From the NCBI GenBank assembly GCA_024233865.1, contig JACKPA010000005.1:124001-188000 (forward strand): a stretch of 64,000 nucleotides of DNA, given 5' to 3'. The position numbers and the translations under genes are program-made. Of this stretch, positions 54,387-63,233 are shown piece after piece; position 1 is the first letter of the stretch, and every line of letters begins with the position of its first letter. This DNA is from Leptospiraceae bacterium. GTDB lineage: Bacteria > Spirochaetota > Leptospiria > Leptospirales > Leptospiraceae. The notes under the pieces are model-generated. The model made no database searches. It was not told the DNA's origin and was given only the letters and a program-made list of their open reading frames with translations.

Positions 54387-54578
54387 TTATTTTATAGTGA
54401 GTTCGATGTAACTTTCCTAACGAGTGACTTAAGTCGCTCGTTACTAGAAATCAAAGGTTTACATTGAATTTGTAAGCAAAAATATTGGTTTTTGTAGTGA
54501 AATTATAGTAACGAGCGGTTTAAACCGCTCGAAAAAAGAAGGTTAAACCTTATGTCGAACTCACGTTATTTTATAGTG
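54387..54578. mobile_element. MITE with IS982-like ends, next to the histidine kinase stop
   Basis: The right end CGAACTCACGTT (54557-54567) is identical to the outer end of the IS982 element at 36991-37006, and the left has GTGAGTTCGATG (54397-54408). The 13-base repeat TTATTTTATAGTG lies at 54387-54399 and 54566-54578 and probably includes the target duplication. The interior carries two palindromes, TAACGAGTGACTTAAGTCGCTCGTTA and the GAGCGGTTTAAACCGCTC arms. It is the main content of the 309-base gap 54262-54570. Confidence 0.75.
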
Positions 54579-55728
54579 CTAATACAAAATAAAATTTTGA
54601 ACCTTTGCCTACTTCACTTTCAACAAAGATTTCTCCGTTGTGAGCTTGAATGACTTTTTGTGAAATGGCAAGACCAAGCCCTGTTGATATTTCTCCGCCG
54701 GTTGGCTTGGATTCACCTTTGAAAAATGGTCTAAATATTTTTGATTGATCGGTTATATCCATACCAACGCCCCTATCAATGACTTCGGTTTTTACCCAAC
54801 TATCTGACTTTTCCAATCTCACAAGAATGAATGAACCTCTATGGGAATATTTGATTGCATTGGAAAGTAAATTATCCATTACCTGCTCCAATTGAAACCC
54901 GTCAAAACAAAGTTCGATAGATGCATCAGAGAATTCAAGCTTTATGGTTACATTTTTACTAAGAGCTAAATATTTATTGTTTTCTATTGTTCCTAGGATA
55001 AACTTGATGTAGTCCTGTGGTATTTTGTGCAAATTCAAAATACCGGATTCTATGGCACTATAATCCAAAAGCTCATTTAACAATCTTGTCATCTTTCTAC
55101 TACTGTTTTCAATGAACTTAAGGTAGTGAATTTGTTTTTCGTTTAACATTTCTGCATTATCGCTTTTTAGCAATTCCACCATGATATTTACGGAAGTTAG
55201 CGGATTACGAATGTCGTGTGCAGCCATTCCCATATACTTGTTTTTTTCCAAATTAGCAACTTTTAGTTGACTGATTTTTTCTTTTAGCTCATATTTTCTA
55301 ACCTTTAGTTTAAAAAAGATAAACGCTAAAAAAGTCATGAGAGCTAGGTTGATGGAGAAATTTGTATATAAAAAATGGGAATTGGAAAATTTATAATGAG
55401 TTTGAAAAAGAACTAGTGTCCAAGCGAATGTTGCAAAAACTCCATAGACCAAAGATTGCTTTCTGGAGGTTACTTTATTGTAACAATAAAAAAACAAAGG
55501 GATTATTTGTAATTTTCCAAAAAATATCTCAAAACCTGTTATCCAATCAACAAAATTAATCAGTATCGCAATTAAGTAGAAAAGAGAATGGAAAAAAACT
55601 TTATAATTATAAGAATTTCTACCCAAGATAAAAGATAACAGACGAATATAAGCTCTTTTTTTAGCTGGAAAGCAACAATCAATAACATCCGAATTTTGTT
55701 TTGTATTTTGGACTTGAAGAATATCCAT
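54571..55728 (-). CDS. Membrane sensor histidine kinase
   Basis: About 385 residues from the ATG at 55728, chosen for the strong GGGAGGGGAG upstream; an ATG at 55806 would add 26 residues. After a short N-terminus there are several hydrophobic segments (about 45-170), then a coiled coil, HisKA (AAHDIRNPLTSVNIM, phosphoacceptor His), and HATPase (NLLSNAIKYSHRG, DRGVGMD, TGLGLAISQK). No receiver gene follows. Its stop codon falls in the target-site duplication of the adjacent MITE. Confidence 0.9.
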   Translation of the reverse strand: MDILQVQNTKQNSDVIDCCFPAKKRAYIRLLSFILGRNSYNYKVFFHSLFYLIAILINFVDWITGFEIFFGKLQIIPLFFYCYNKVTSRKQSLVYGVFATFAWTLVLFQTHYKFSNSHFLYTNFSINLALMTFLAFIFFKLKVRKYELKEKISQLKVANLEKNKYMGMAAHDIRNPLTSVNIMVELLKSDNAEMLNEKQIHYLKFIENSSRKMTRLLNELLDYSAIESGILNLHKIPQDYIKFILGTIENNKYLALSKNVTIKLEFSDASIELCFDGFQLEQVMDNLLSNAIKYSHRGSFILVRLEKSDSWVKTEVIDRGVGMDITDQSKIFRPFFKGESKPTGGEISTGLGLAISQKVIQAHNGEIFVESEVGKGSKFYFVLAL

Positions 55729-56020
55729 GCTCCCCTCCCATGAATTTTCCATAGACTTTTGAGGAACCTTTCTTGGTATTGAATTCTCAAACCCAAAAAC
55801 TGTCAATTATTTCATTTTTTAGAAACTTAATTTTGTAATTTTATGAATGACTAAACATTTTACATTTTTGGGATATTATAACTAATGTTAAAAGTAAAAT
55901 AACCGATTTAAATCAATTGCTTATAAGAAATTCTTGTAGGTTTAAGAATTAGTAATAGACTGTAAACTTATACTTTATAAATTTTACAAAAATATTATAT
56001 TAATTCAGAGGTTTTAAGGC

Positions 56021-58075
56021 GTGGATAGTAGTTTATATATTTTATTATCTATAGGTTCGGGTATTATCGCGCTTGTATTTGCATTTATTTTAGCTAGCGC
56101 TATTGTCAAATCAAGCGATGGAAATGAGAGAATGAGAGAGATAGCCGGATACATTCATGAGGGAGCTATGGCTTTCCTTGCGAGGGAATATCGGTATCTT
56201 TCCGTGTTTATAGTAATTGTTGCGGCTGTTATTGCAATATTTATAGGTTGGGAAACAGCAGTGTGTTTTGTGTCCGGTGCAATTTTATCAATTTTAGCCG
56301 GATATTTGGGGATGCAGGTTGCAACCAAAGCAAACGTAAGAACAACAGAAGGTGCCAGAGCAATTGGTCAATCCAAGGCTTTGGAAATCGCTTTTTCCGG
56401 GGGAGCTGTTATGGGTTTGGCGGTTGTAGGTCTTGGAATTATGGGTCTTGGTTGTCTTTATATGCTTTTTTCCGCAATGGCTGGAGAAAATGCTGTCACC
56501 TATGTAACCGGTTTTGGACTCGGAGCAAGTTCGATAGCTCTTTTTGCTCGTGTTGGTGGTGGTATTTATACAAAAGCTGCTGACGTAGGAGCTGACTTAG
56601 TTGGAAAAGTGGAAGCAGGTATACCGGAGGATGATCCTCGAAACCCGGCGGTAATTGCGGATAACGTAGGGGATAACGTGGGAGACGTTGCCGGAATGGG
56701 TGCTGACCTTTTTGAGTCTTATGTAGGTTCTATCATTTCTGCCTTAACACTAGGTGTGATCGTTTTCAAACAACAAGGCGGACAAGGTATCAATAATTAC
56801 CTATTGTTTCCTTTTATATTGGCCGCAGCCGGTAATATTTCTTCTATTATTGGAGTACTGATTGGTCGAAAAAGCAAATCCGATAATCCACAAGCAGCCC
56901 TTAATTTAGGAACTTATATCGGTGGAATTGGTGTTATCATTTCTGCCGCTTTTTTAAGCCACGTCCTATTTCAAAGTTTTAACGCTTTTTGGGCGATTAT
57001 TTCGGGTTTAGTAGTAGGTATGGCGATTGGAAAAATTACAGAGGTTTATACTTCTGGCGACTACAAATATGTAAAAAAAATTGCAAAACAATCAACTACC
57101 GGTCCGGCAACAACTATCATTTCCGGTCTTGCGGTTGGTATGTATTCCACTCTTGTTCCTATAATTCTAATCTCCATTGGAGTATTGGTTTCTTATTTTG
57201 TAATGGGTGGCGGAATGTTGGGATTGTATGGTATTTCTTTAGCTGCGGTTGGAATGTTGTCAACTACAGGATTAACGGTAGCCGTTGACGCTTATGGTCC
57301 TATTGCTGATAACGCCGGTGGTATCGCAGAAATGGCTCATTTACCAAAAGAAGTAAGGCAAATCACAGACAAATTAGATTCGGTAGGAAATACTACTGCT
57401 GCTATTGGAAAAGGGTTTGCCATTGGTTCTGCTGCCTTAACCGCTTTGGCTCTATTCTCATCTTATTCACAATCAGTGGATTTGAAGGGCATTGATTTAT
57501 TGAATCCTGTTACTTTAGTTGGTATGTTTATTGGAGCGGTTTTACCGTTTTTGTTTGGTGCTCTTACAATGGAATCCGTTGGAAAGGCTGCTAACTTTAT
57601 GATTGAAGAAGTTAGACGACAGTTCAAAACCATTCCTGGCATTATGGAAGGAACCGGTAAACCGGATTATAAAAAATGTGTGGATATTTCCACAGCAGCA
57701 GCTTTGAGAGAAATGTTGTTACCTGGAATTTTGGCAATTGTAATTCCACTTCTAGTTGGGTTGCTTCTTGGGAAAGAGGCTTTGGGTGGTTTGTTAAGTG
57801 GAGCGGTTGCAACAGGAGTTTTGGTAGCTATTTTTATGGCTAATGCCGGAGGTGCTTGGGACAACGCTAAAAAATACATCGAAGGTGGAGAATATGGCGG
57901 GAAAGGCTCTGAAGCACACAAAGCAGCTGTTGTTGGTGACACAGTTGGGGACCCATTCAAGGATACATCCGGTCCGTCTATGAATATTTTGATTAAATTG
58001 ATGACTATTGTTTCTTTGGTTTTTGCTCCTGTTATTGTACAGTTTGGTGGAATTTTGTTGAAATTTTTACAATAA
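56021..58075 (+). CDS. hppA: Membrane-bound pyrophosphatase
   Basis: 684 residues with about 16 membrane helices. DVGADLVGKVEAGIPEDDPRNPAVIADNVGDNVGDVAGMGADLFES (here shortened in words) carries the pyrophosphate- and Mg-binding Asp/Lys set, near residue 190. GNTTAAIGKGFAIGSAAL has Ala where K-independent enzymes have Lys, which marks the K+-dependent class. It couples PPi hydrolysis to export of H+ or Na+; which ion cannot be settled here. The start is a GTG (56021) with AGAGG upstream. Confidence 0.95.
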   Translation: MDSSLYILLSIGSGIIALVFAFILASAIVKSSDGNERMREIAGYIHEGAMAFLAREYRYLSVFIVIVAAVIAIFIGWETAVCFVSGAILSILAGYLGMQVATKANVRTTEGARAIGQSKALEIAFSGGAVMGLAVVGLGIMGLGCLYMLFSAMAGENAVTYVTGFGLGASSIALFARVGGGIYTKAADVGADLVGKVEAGIPEDDPRNPAVIADNVGDNVGDVAGMGADLFESYVGSIISALTLGVIVFKQQGGQGINNYLLFPFILAAAGNISSIIGVLIGRKSKSDNPQAALNLGTYIGGIGVIISAAFLSHVLFQSFNAFWAIISGLVVGMAIGKITEVYTSGDYKYVKKIAKQSTTGPATTIISGLAVGMYSTLVPIILISIGVLVSYFVMGGGMLGLYGISLAAVGMLSTTGLTVAVDAYGPIADNAGGIAEMAHLPKEVRQITDKLDSVGNTTAAIGKGFAIGSAALTALALFSSYSQSVDLKGIDLLNPVTLVGMFIGAVLPFLFGALTMESVGKAANFMIEEVRRQFKTIPGIMEGTGKPDYKKCVDISTAAALREMLLPGILAIVIPLLVGLLLGKEALGGLLSGAVATGVLVAIFMANAGGAWDNAKKYIEGGEYGGKGSEAHKAAVVGDTVGDPFKDTSGPSMNILIKLMTIVSLVFAPVIVQFGGILLKFLQ

Positions 58076-58115
58076 TTTTTTTCGTTAGGCACACTTTAAG
58101 CTTAGTTGAAGTGTA

Positions 58116-58173
58116 GATTCCGGTGGTTCGATATGCAGTAGTTTAATAACTCTGCTACTCGCCAACCGGAATC
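58116..58173. repeat. Hairpin-forming inverted repeat after hppA
   Basis: GATTCCGGTGGTTCGATATG (58116 on) and CTACTCGCCAACCGGAATC (to 58173) are imperfect reverse complements around TTTAATAACTC. It follows the hppA stop by 40 bases and could end its transcript; no T-run is present. The rest of the 483-base gap 58076-58558 includes a GGCGAAATTTAA-type AT-rich repeat near 58310 shared with 42450. Confidence 0.5.
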
Positions 58174-58558
58174 GTATTTCACCAAGTTGATCTGCTCCTA
58201 TGGAAGATATGGATTTGATTGTTTCTCCTAGCAGGCATAAAATTACCGTTAACCCTGAAAATCCAAATATTCCACATGCAAGAGTAAAGTTTGTCTTGAC
58301 TGGAAATTTTTCCGAAAATTTTGGCGAAATTTAAATTAGCCCTGAGGATACTTGCTCTGGCACAGCGATGGAATGGCTAAAAATAAGGCAGTAGAGTTAT
58401 CTAAAACAGGTCGGAAAGAAATTGCTGGCAGAATTTTTTTGAAGAACTTTTTCATTTTTAGTTTTCAATATAGAGGAATGTTGATTTATTAGCTACGAAT
58501 TTTGAATGAAGATTCATACAACATTACGAATTGAACAGTCAAAATTGGAGGTATCAAA

Positions 58559-59137
58559 ATGGAACAAGAATTGAGCTTTGAAAAAATTTGGTTGCTATTC
58601 CAAGAAACAGACAAGGAATTCAAGGAAACAAGCAGGAAATTCCAAGAAACAGATAGGAAATTCCAAGAAACAGATAGGAAGTTCCAAGAAACAGATAAAA
58701 GAATCAGAAAACTAGACAGGCTATTTACCGGACAATGGGGGAAATTGATGGAATCTCTAGTCGAGGGTGATTTGATTGAGTTACTAAGAGCAAGAGGCAT
58801 TTCTGTCAATCAAACAAGCCAGAGGCTCAAAACCAGATACAACAACCAAGACTTTGAAATTGATATTGTAGCCAAGAATGGAATCGAAGTAGTGTTCGTT
58901 GAAATCAAAACAACTCTTACACCGGAAGACGTGGAGCACTTTTTTAAAAAATTGCAGATAATCAAAAGCGTTTTTTCTGAGTATACCAATAACACGGTTT
59001 ATGGAGCAATGGCATTTTTGCGAAGCGAATCGGATGCTGCCTTGAGAGCAGAGAGGAAAGGTATGTTTGTGATTCGTGCAACCGGCAAAAGTGCATCCAT
59101 CATCAACAGTGTTGATTTTCAACCTGTTGTTTTTTGA
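58559..59137 (+). CDS. PD-(D/E)XK nuclease-like protein with QETDRKF coiled-coil repeats
   Basis: 192 residues. The first 55 are a coiled coil built from a tandem 7-residue unit (KFQETDR, 21 bp, five or so copies). The C-terminal domain has DFEIDIVAKNGIEVVFVEIKTT, the D-x(n)-E-x-K core of PD-(D/E)XK nucleases, as in the DUF3782-like families abundant in cyanobacteria. GGAGG precedes the ATG. Role unknown; such proteins are often mobile. Confidence 0.82.
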   Translation: MEQELSFEKIWLLFQETDKEFKETSRKFQETDRKFQETDRKFQETDKRIRKLDRLFTGQWGKLMESLVEGDLIELLRARGISVNQTSQRLKTRYNNQDFEIDIVAKNGIEVVFVEIKTTLTPEDVEHFFKKLQIIKSVFSEYTNNTVYGAMAFLRSESDAALRAERKGMFVIRATGKSASIINSVDFQPVVF

Positions 59138-59210
59138 GTTAGAAAATAGGAAAAAATGCATTTTTTAAACAAGCAGTTCTGCCAGTAATGATTTATTATT
59201 TTAACCTAAC

Positions 59211-59984
59211 GTGAATTCCATGTTCTTTTTTTTCTCCAAAATTCTAACAATTTTATTTTTTCCACTTCCCCTTACAATTTTATTGGGAATTATTTTAACG
59301 TTTTTTGTAGTAAAAAAATATAAAATTCTATTTGTCTCACCGTTTTTGATGTTATGGTTTTTTTCTTCTTATCCGGTATGTCAGCTTTTAATCGGAAGCC
59401 TCGAAAAAGATTATCCACCAGTTTCTATTGAAGAAATTGATAAATCAGATGCCATTGTTGTTTTAGCCGGTATGATAAATAATTTTAGTGTGTATGAAAA
59501 TCGAATCGAGCTTATGGAAGCTACCGACAGGCTTACAGATGCCATGTTTTTATACCAGGCAAAAAAGGCAGATTTGATTCTAATTACCGGGGGATCTGGA
59601 ATATTATTTTATCAAAGTAATCCAGAAGCAGAACTTGCTAAAAAGTTTTTAATAAAAGCGGGAATTCCAGATAATCAAATCATTGCGGAGAATGAATCCC
59701 GAAATACAGCTGAAAATGCGATTTATACGGCTAAAATTTTAAAAAAATTAGACAAAAAAAGTATTATACTAGTCACTTCAGCTTTCCATTTAAAGAGGTC
59801 TTTGGCAACATTCTCTAAACAAGGAATTCAAACAAAACCTTTTCCAACGGACTATCGAACTCTAAAAAGTGATTGGAATTGGGATGTTTTTGTACCTTCG
59901 GTGGGAGCATTGTCAACTTCTACCATAGCCATCAAAGAATGGATTGGAATTTTTGCCTATAAATGGAAGGGATACAGTGAATAG
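59211..59984 (+). CDS. YdcF/ElyC-family (DUF218) membrane protein
   Basis: 257 residues: two N-terminal membrane helices (about 6-55) and a periplasm-facing DUF218 domain with DAIVVLAGM, LILITGGSG, ESRNTAENAIYTAKI and LVTSAFHLKRSLATFSKQG, as in ElyC, which affects undecaprenyl-phosphate and envelope maintenance in E. coli. The start is either the GTG at 59211 or the ATG at 59220; no ribosome binding site decides it. Confidence 0.88.
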   Translation: MNSMFFFFSKILTILFFPLPLTILLGIILTFFVVKKYKILFVSPFLMLWFFSSYPVCQLLIGSLEKDYPPVSIEEIDKSDAIVVLAGMINNFSVYENRIELMEATDRLTDAMFLYQAKKADLILITGGSGILFYQSNPEAELAKKFLIKAGIPDNQIIAENESRNTAENAIYTAKILKKLDKKSIILVTSAFHLKRSLATFSKQGIQTKPFPTDYRTLKSDWNWDVFVPSVGALSTSTIAIKEWIGIFAYKWKGYSE

Positions 59985-60102
59985 AAAAATAATATTAAAA
60001 TCTCAAAATTTAAAAAAATACTTGTTAAAAATTGAAAATTAATTAACATTTTAGATATGGATTCTAGTTACTAAATTTTTAGAGATAACAGAGAATTCAA
60101 TT

Positions 60103-60348
60103 ATGATTATTTCAAAAGAAGAATTAGAAAAAGAAGTCAGAAAAGGAATGAAAAATTCCGGAAAGTCCATATACCAACTTGCAGAGGAAACGGAAATTTC
60201 AAAAACTCATATACATGGGATTATTACCGAAACTCAAAAACCTTCTTTAGAAATTCTAATGAGAATTGCAGATGTATTGAAGATCAATTTTTGCTTTAGC
60301 AATGCAAGAGAGACTATGGATAATTTTATTAAGCGTAAATCCAAATGA
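60103..60348 (+). CDS. XRE-family helix-turn-helix regulator
   Basis: 81 residues. SIYQLAEETEISKTHIHGIITETQKPSLEILMRIADVLKI is a Cro/CI-type HTH. It is 29 bases upstream of an unknown membrane protein gene on the same strand and could regulate it, like the antitoxin half of an HTH pair, though no toxin fold is recognised. Confidence 0.85.
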   Translation: MIISKEELEKEVRKGMKNSGKSIYQLAEETEISKTHIHGIITETQKPSLEILMRIADVLKINFCFSNARETMDNFIKRKSK

Positions 60349-60377
60349 TTTACTAAAATTTGGAGATAATAGAAAAA

Positions 60378-61295
60378 ATGAAATCTAAAAATAAAGATCT
60401 GGAAATTAGCTCTTATACATTATATGTAACAAGGGTTTATCAGAAAATTAATTCAAATAAAAAGTTAAAATTTAGCACACTATCAATATTCGTTTCTTTG
60501 ATAGTAATTACTGTTTTTTTGGTTTTTTCGCATAAACTAAGCGTTCAAGATGTCCAAGCAGAGCATAAAGAGAATAAATCGGAAAAAATCAATGAAGAAT
60601 TGAGAATGAAAATCGTCCACGAAGACGTAAAAAAATTAACCGATATCCCATACCAAAAAAATGTAAGTATTGCTCCGGCGGTTCATATTTATTCCAATTT
60701 TAAAAAATACATGAACCAAGAAGAAAAAACGGATTTTACTAAGTCCTTAATTCATATTATTCGGGAAGACTTGAATTATAATAACAAACGACACGTAGAG
60801 TTTTTATTTTACACAATTACAAATTGGGATGACTACAGAGAACAACTCAAAACAGATTTGGAATTAAATTCTTATATCATCAACAACAACATCATTCCGG
60901 CAATAAAGAGGTTTAGAAAGGAAAATTCAATATGGTTTTATGATTTACGTTATAAACCGGATAGATGGTCATTTCCAAATTATCCATGGGACGCAAACAA
61001 ATCGGCTCATTTTGTGAGTCTAGTTAAAGTTTTTTCTTTGCATATTGCTCTTATGAATCAAAGTTCTAAAAAATTTAAAGCTAATTTAAATAATTTTTGG
61101 CTTGCTTTAGACAATCCGTATCTTTTTCGAACACTTGTTCAAAAAAAAGAGAAGCATGTAGTTTTTTGTGATCATCCTGCTTATTTTAAAAAATGCGTAG
61201 ATATTGAATATGGGAAACATCCTAAGGTGAAATACAATGATTACAACTATTTGTATGATTATGAAAAAGAGAATTACGGTTTTATTCCCAACTAA
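60378..61295 (+). CDS. Membrane-anchored protein of unknown function
   Basis: About 305 residues from the ATG at 60378 (GGAG 12 bases upstream; a TTG at 60360 adds six residues). One membrane helix (about 33-55, FSTLSIFVSLIVITVFLVFS) is followed by a soluble domain with conserved aromatic motifs (IWFYDLRYKPDRWSFPNYPW). It follows the XRE gene in the same direction. No family recognised. Confidence 0.65.
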   Translation: MKSKNKDLEISSYTLYVTRVYQKINSNKKLKFSTLSIFVSLIVITVFLVFSHKLSVQDVQAEHKENKSEKINEELRMKIVHEDVKKLTDIPYQKNVSIAPAVHIYSNFKKYMNQEEKTDFTKSLIHIIREDLNYNNKRHVEFLFYTITNWDDYREQLKTDLELNSYIINNNIIPAIKRFRKENSIWFYDLRYKPDRWSFPNYPWDANKSAHFVSLVKVFSLHIALMNQSSKKFKANLNNFWLALDNPYLFRTLVQKKEKHVVFCDHPAYFKKCVDIEYGKHPKVKYNDYNYLYDYEKENYGFIPN

Positions 61296-61380
61296 GAAGT
61301 TATTTTTTTACCAATAGAATTTTGTTAATTCATCAACAGAGAGGTTCTTCTTGTAGAATTAAATATATTAAATTGTTTTC

Positions 61381-61515
61381 ATGTCTGTCGAGAAATTAAA
61401 GCCAAATTTCACTTTTCATGAAGATCGTCTAAATGCTTTGCGTGAAATCATTGCGGAAGCTTTTGCAGATGGTAAAATCAATTGGGATGTTTTGCAAGAG
61501 TCAAGGAAAAAATAA
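61381..61515 (+). pseudogene. N-terminal fragment of a type III (Mod-like) DNA methyltransferase
   Basis: 44 codons: MSVEKLKPNFTFHEDRLNAL then REIIAEAFADGKINWDVLQE and a stop. This is the characteristic start of Mod-type adenine methyltransferases of type III systems, which are about 600 residues long. A second copy of the AEAFADGKIN region (61988-62024) follows 540 bases later. Both are relics. Confidence 0.65.
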
Positions 61516-61532
61516 TAAATATAAAGATTAAT

Positions 61533-61781
61533 ATGGATAAAAAGACCGAGAAATATATATCAATATTTAGTGCAATTTTTTCATCAAGATGCTTTGGTAC
61601 TTATGGATATACAATTGGCAAAGCAACAGTTTTCCAAGAGAACCAAGATAAATTGTCGATCATTTTTATGATAGTTGGTTTTGTTCTTGGTGCTTTTATA
61701 GGATATTTTTTAACTTGGCTGTATTTTTACTTAAAGAATAAAAATAGTGATAGTGATAAGAAAGTATCAGAATTTATATAA
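61533..61781 (+). CDS. Small membrane protein
   Basis: 82 residues from the ATG at 61533 (MDKKTEKYISIFSAIF). It has one or two hydrophobic stretches (YISIFSAIFSSRCFGTYGYT and IIFMIVGFVLGAFIGYFLTW) and a charged tail. No family recognised. The 18 residues encoded before this ATG in the open frame belong to the methyltransferase relic in another frame. Confidence 0.5.
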   Translation: MDKKTEKYISIFSAIFSSRCFGTYGYTIGKATVFQENQDKLSIIFMIVGFVLGAFIGYFLTWLYFYLKNKNSDSDKKVSEFI

Positions 61782-61832
61782 GAAGTTTTTTAAATTATAA
61801 AAAATCTATGGTATATCTTGTTTTAACAAACA

Positions 61833-61860
61833 AAAAAAATGCTCTTGAGGGCATTTGTTT
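61833..61860 (+). terminator. Weak hairpin, possible terminator
   Basis: AAATGC (61837-61842) and GCATTT (61851-61856) can pair and are followed by GTTT. It lies 50 bases after the small membrane protein gene. The stem is short, so this is tentative. The rest of the gap 61782-62147 holds the second methyltransferase relic and the serC leader. Confidence 0.3.
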
Positions 61861-62147
61861 CCGCCGTGTATGCCACATAGGCGACAATTTAAATCTTTAA
61901 CTTCAGCAATAAACTGATTTTCTTAGAGTAGAGTGCAACAAAAATCGGGAACTGTAGCTACATAATTTACCCTTATTGTAATAAGACAATCATTCCGGAA
62001 GTTTTTGCAGATGGTAAAATCAATATTCTGGCGAGTTCCGCTCTTGTAAACTCTAACGATTTTTGGGACTATTTCTCTTAAAAAAACCCATTAATTTTTA
62101 ATTGAACACTAGGTTTATCATTTTATCTAGGTTAAAAGGAGAATTCT

Positions 62148-63230
62148 ATGGCTCGAAAGTATAATTTTAGCGCTGGACCAGCGATGTTACCCGTTGAGGT
62201 ATTAGAAAGAGCAAAAAATGAGATGTTAGATTGGAATGGTTGTGGAATGTCGGTGATGGAACTTAGCCACCGTAGCAAGCAGTACCTATCTATTGCTGAA
62301 AAAGCAGAAAAAGACCTTAGAGAACTATTAAATATTCCAACGAATTATAAAGTTTTATTTTTACAAGGTGGAGCCTCAAGCCAATTTGCAATGGTTCCTC
62401 TTAATATATTAGGAGAATCAAAAAAAGCAGACTACGTAAATACCGGAGAATGGTCAAAAAAAGCCATTTCTGAGGCTAAAAAGTTTTGTGATGTAAATAT
62501 TGCCGCAACTTCGGAAGCAACAAAGTTTACTGATATACCGGATTATTCCCAATGGAAATTAGACCCTAACGCAGCATACCTACACTATACTCCCAATGAA
62601 ACCATTGGAGGAGTTGAATTTCATTGGATTCCGGATACAAAGGGTATTCCATTGGTAGCAGATATGTCTTCTACCTTGCTCTCTCGTCCGATAGACGTTT
62701 CCAAATATGGAATTATATACGCTGGAGCACAGAAAAATATCGGACCTGCCGGGTTAGTCATAGTTATTATTCGAGAAGATTTGATCGGTAAGGCAAGCTC
62801 TAATACTCCAACAATGATGAATTATAAAATTGCTGCTGACAATGCTTCCATGTACAATACTCCGCCAACATACTCTTGGTATATTGCCGGTTTGGTTTTT
62901 GAATGGATAAAAAATCTCGGTGGTTTGAAAGGTATGGAAGAACGTAATGCAAAAAAGGCAAACAAACTCTATTTCAAGATCGATTCAAGTGATTTTTATA
63001 ATAACCCGGTAGATAAGGCTTGTAGGTCTTGGATGAATGTTCCGTTTACTCTTGCAAAACCTGATTTGGACAAGACATTTTTAGAAGAAGCAAAAAAAGC
63101 CGGTTTGGAAACTTTGGCAGGACATAGATCGGTTGGTGGAATGAGAGCAAGTATCTACAACGCTATGCCGGAAGAAGGTGTGGACGCTTTGATACAATTT
63201 ATGGATGATTTTGAAAAGAGGAACGGATAG
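62148..63230 (+). CDS. serC: Phosphoserine aminotransferase
   Basis: 360 residues. YNFSAGPAMLPVEVLERAKNE is the SerC start, MSVMELSHRSKQYLS and VLFLQGGASSQFAMVPLNIL follow, and GIIYAGAQKNIGPAGLVIVI contains the PLP-binding lysine (AQKN). It turns 3-phosphohydroxypyruvate and glutamate into phosphoserine. AAGGAG lies before the ATG; serA starts 4 bases after its stop, so the two serine genes form an operon. Confidence 0.97.
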   Translation: MARKYNFSAGPAMLPVEVLERAKNEMLDWNGCGMSVMELSHRSKQYLSIAEKAEKDLRELLNIPTNYKVLFLQGGASSQFAMVPLNILGESKKADYVNTGEWSKKAISEAKKFCDVNIAATSEATKFTDIPDYSQWKLDPNAAYLHYTPNETIGGVEFHWIPDTKGIPLVADMSSTLLSRPIDVSKYGIIYAGAQKNIGPAGLVIVIIREDLIGKASSNTPTMMNYKIAADNASMYNTPPTYSWYIAGLVFEWIKNLGGLKGMEERNAKKANKLYFKIDSSDFYNNPVDKACRSWMNVPFTLAKPDLDKTFLEEAKKAGLETLAGHRSVGGMRASIYNAMPEEGVDALIQFMDDFEKRNG

Positions 63231-63233
63231 AGA

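Noticed and set aside
60103..61295. HTH toxin-antitoxin operon
   Set aside because: The second gene is a membrane-anchored protein with no toxin fold that I can recognise; kept only as an unknown pair.
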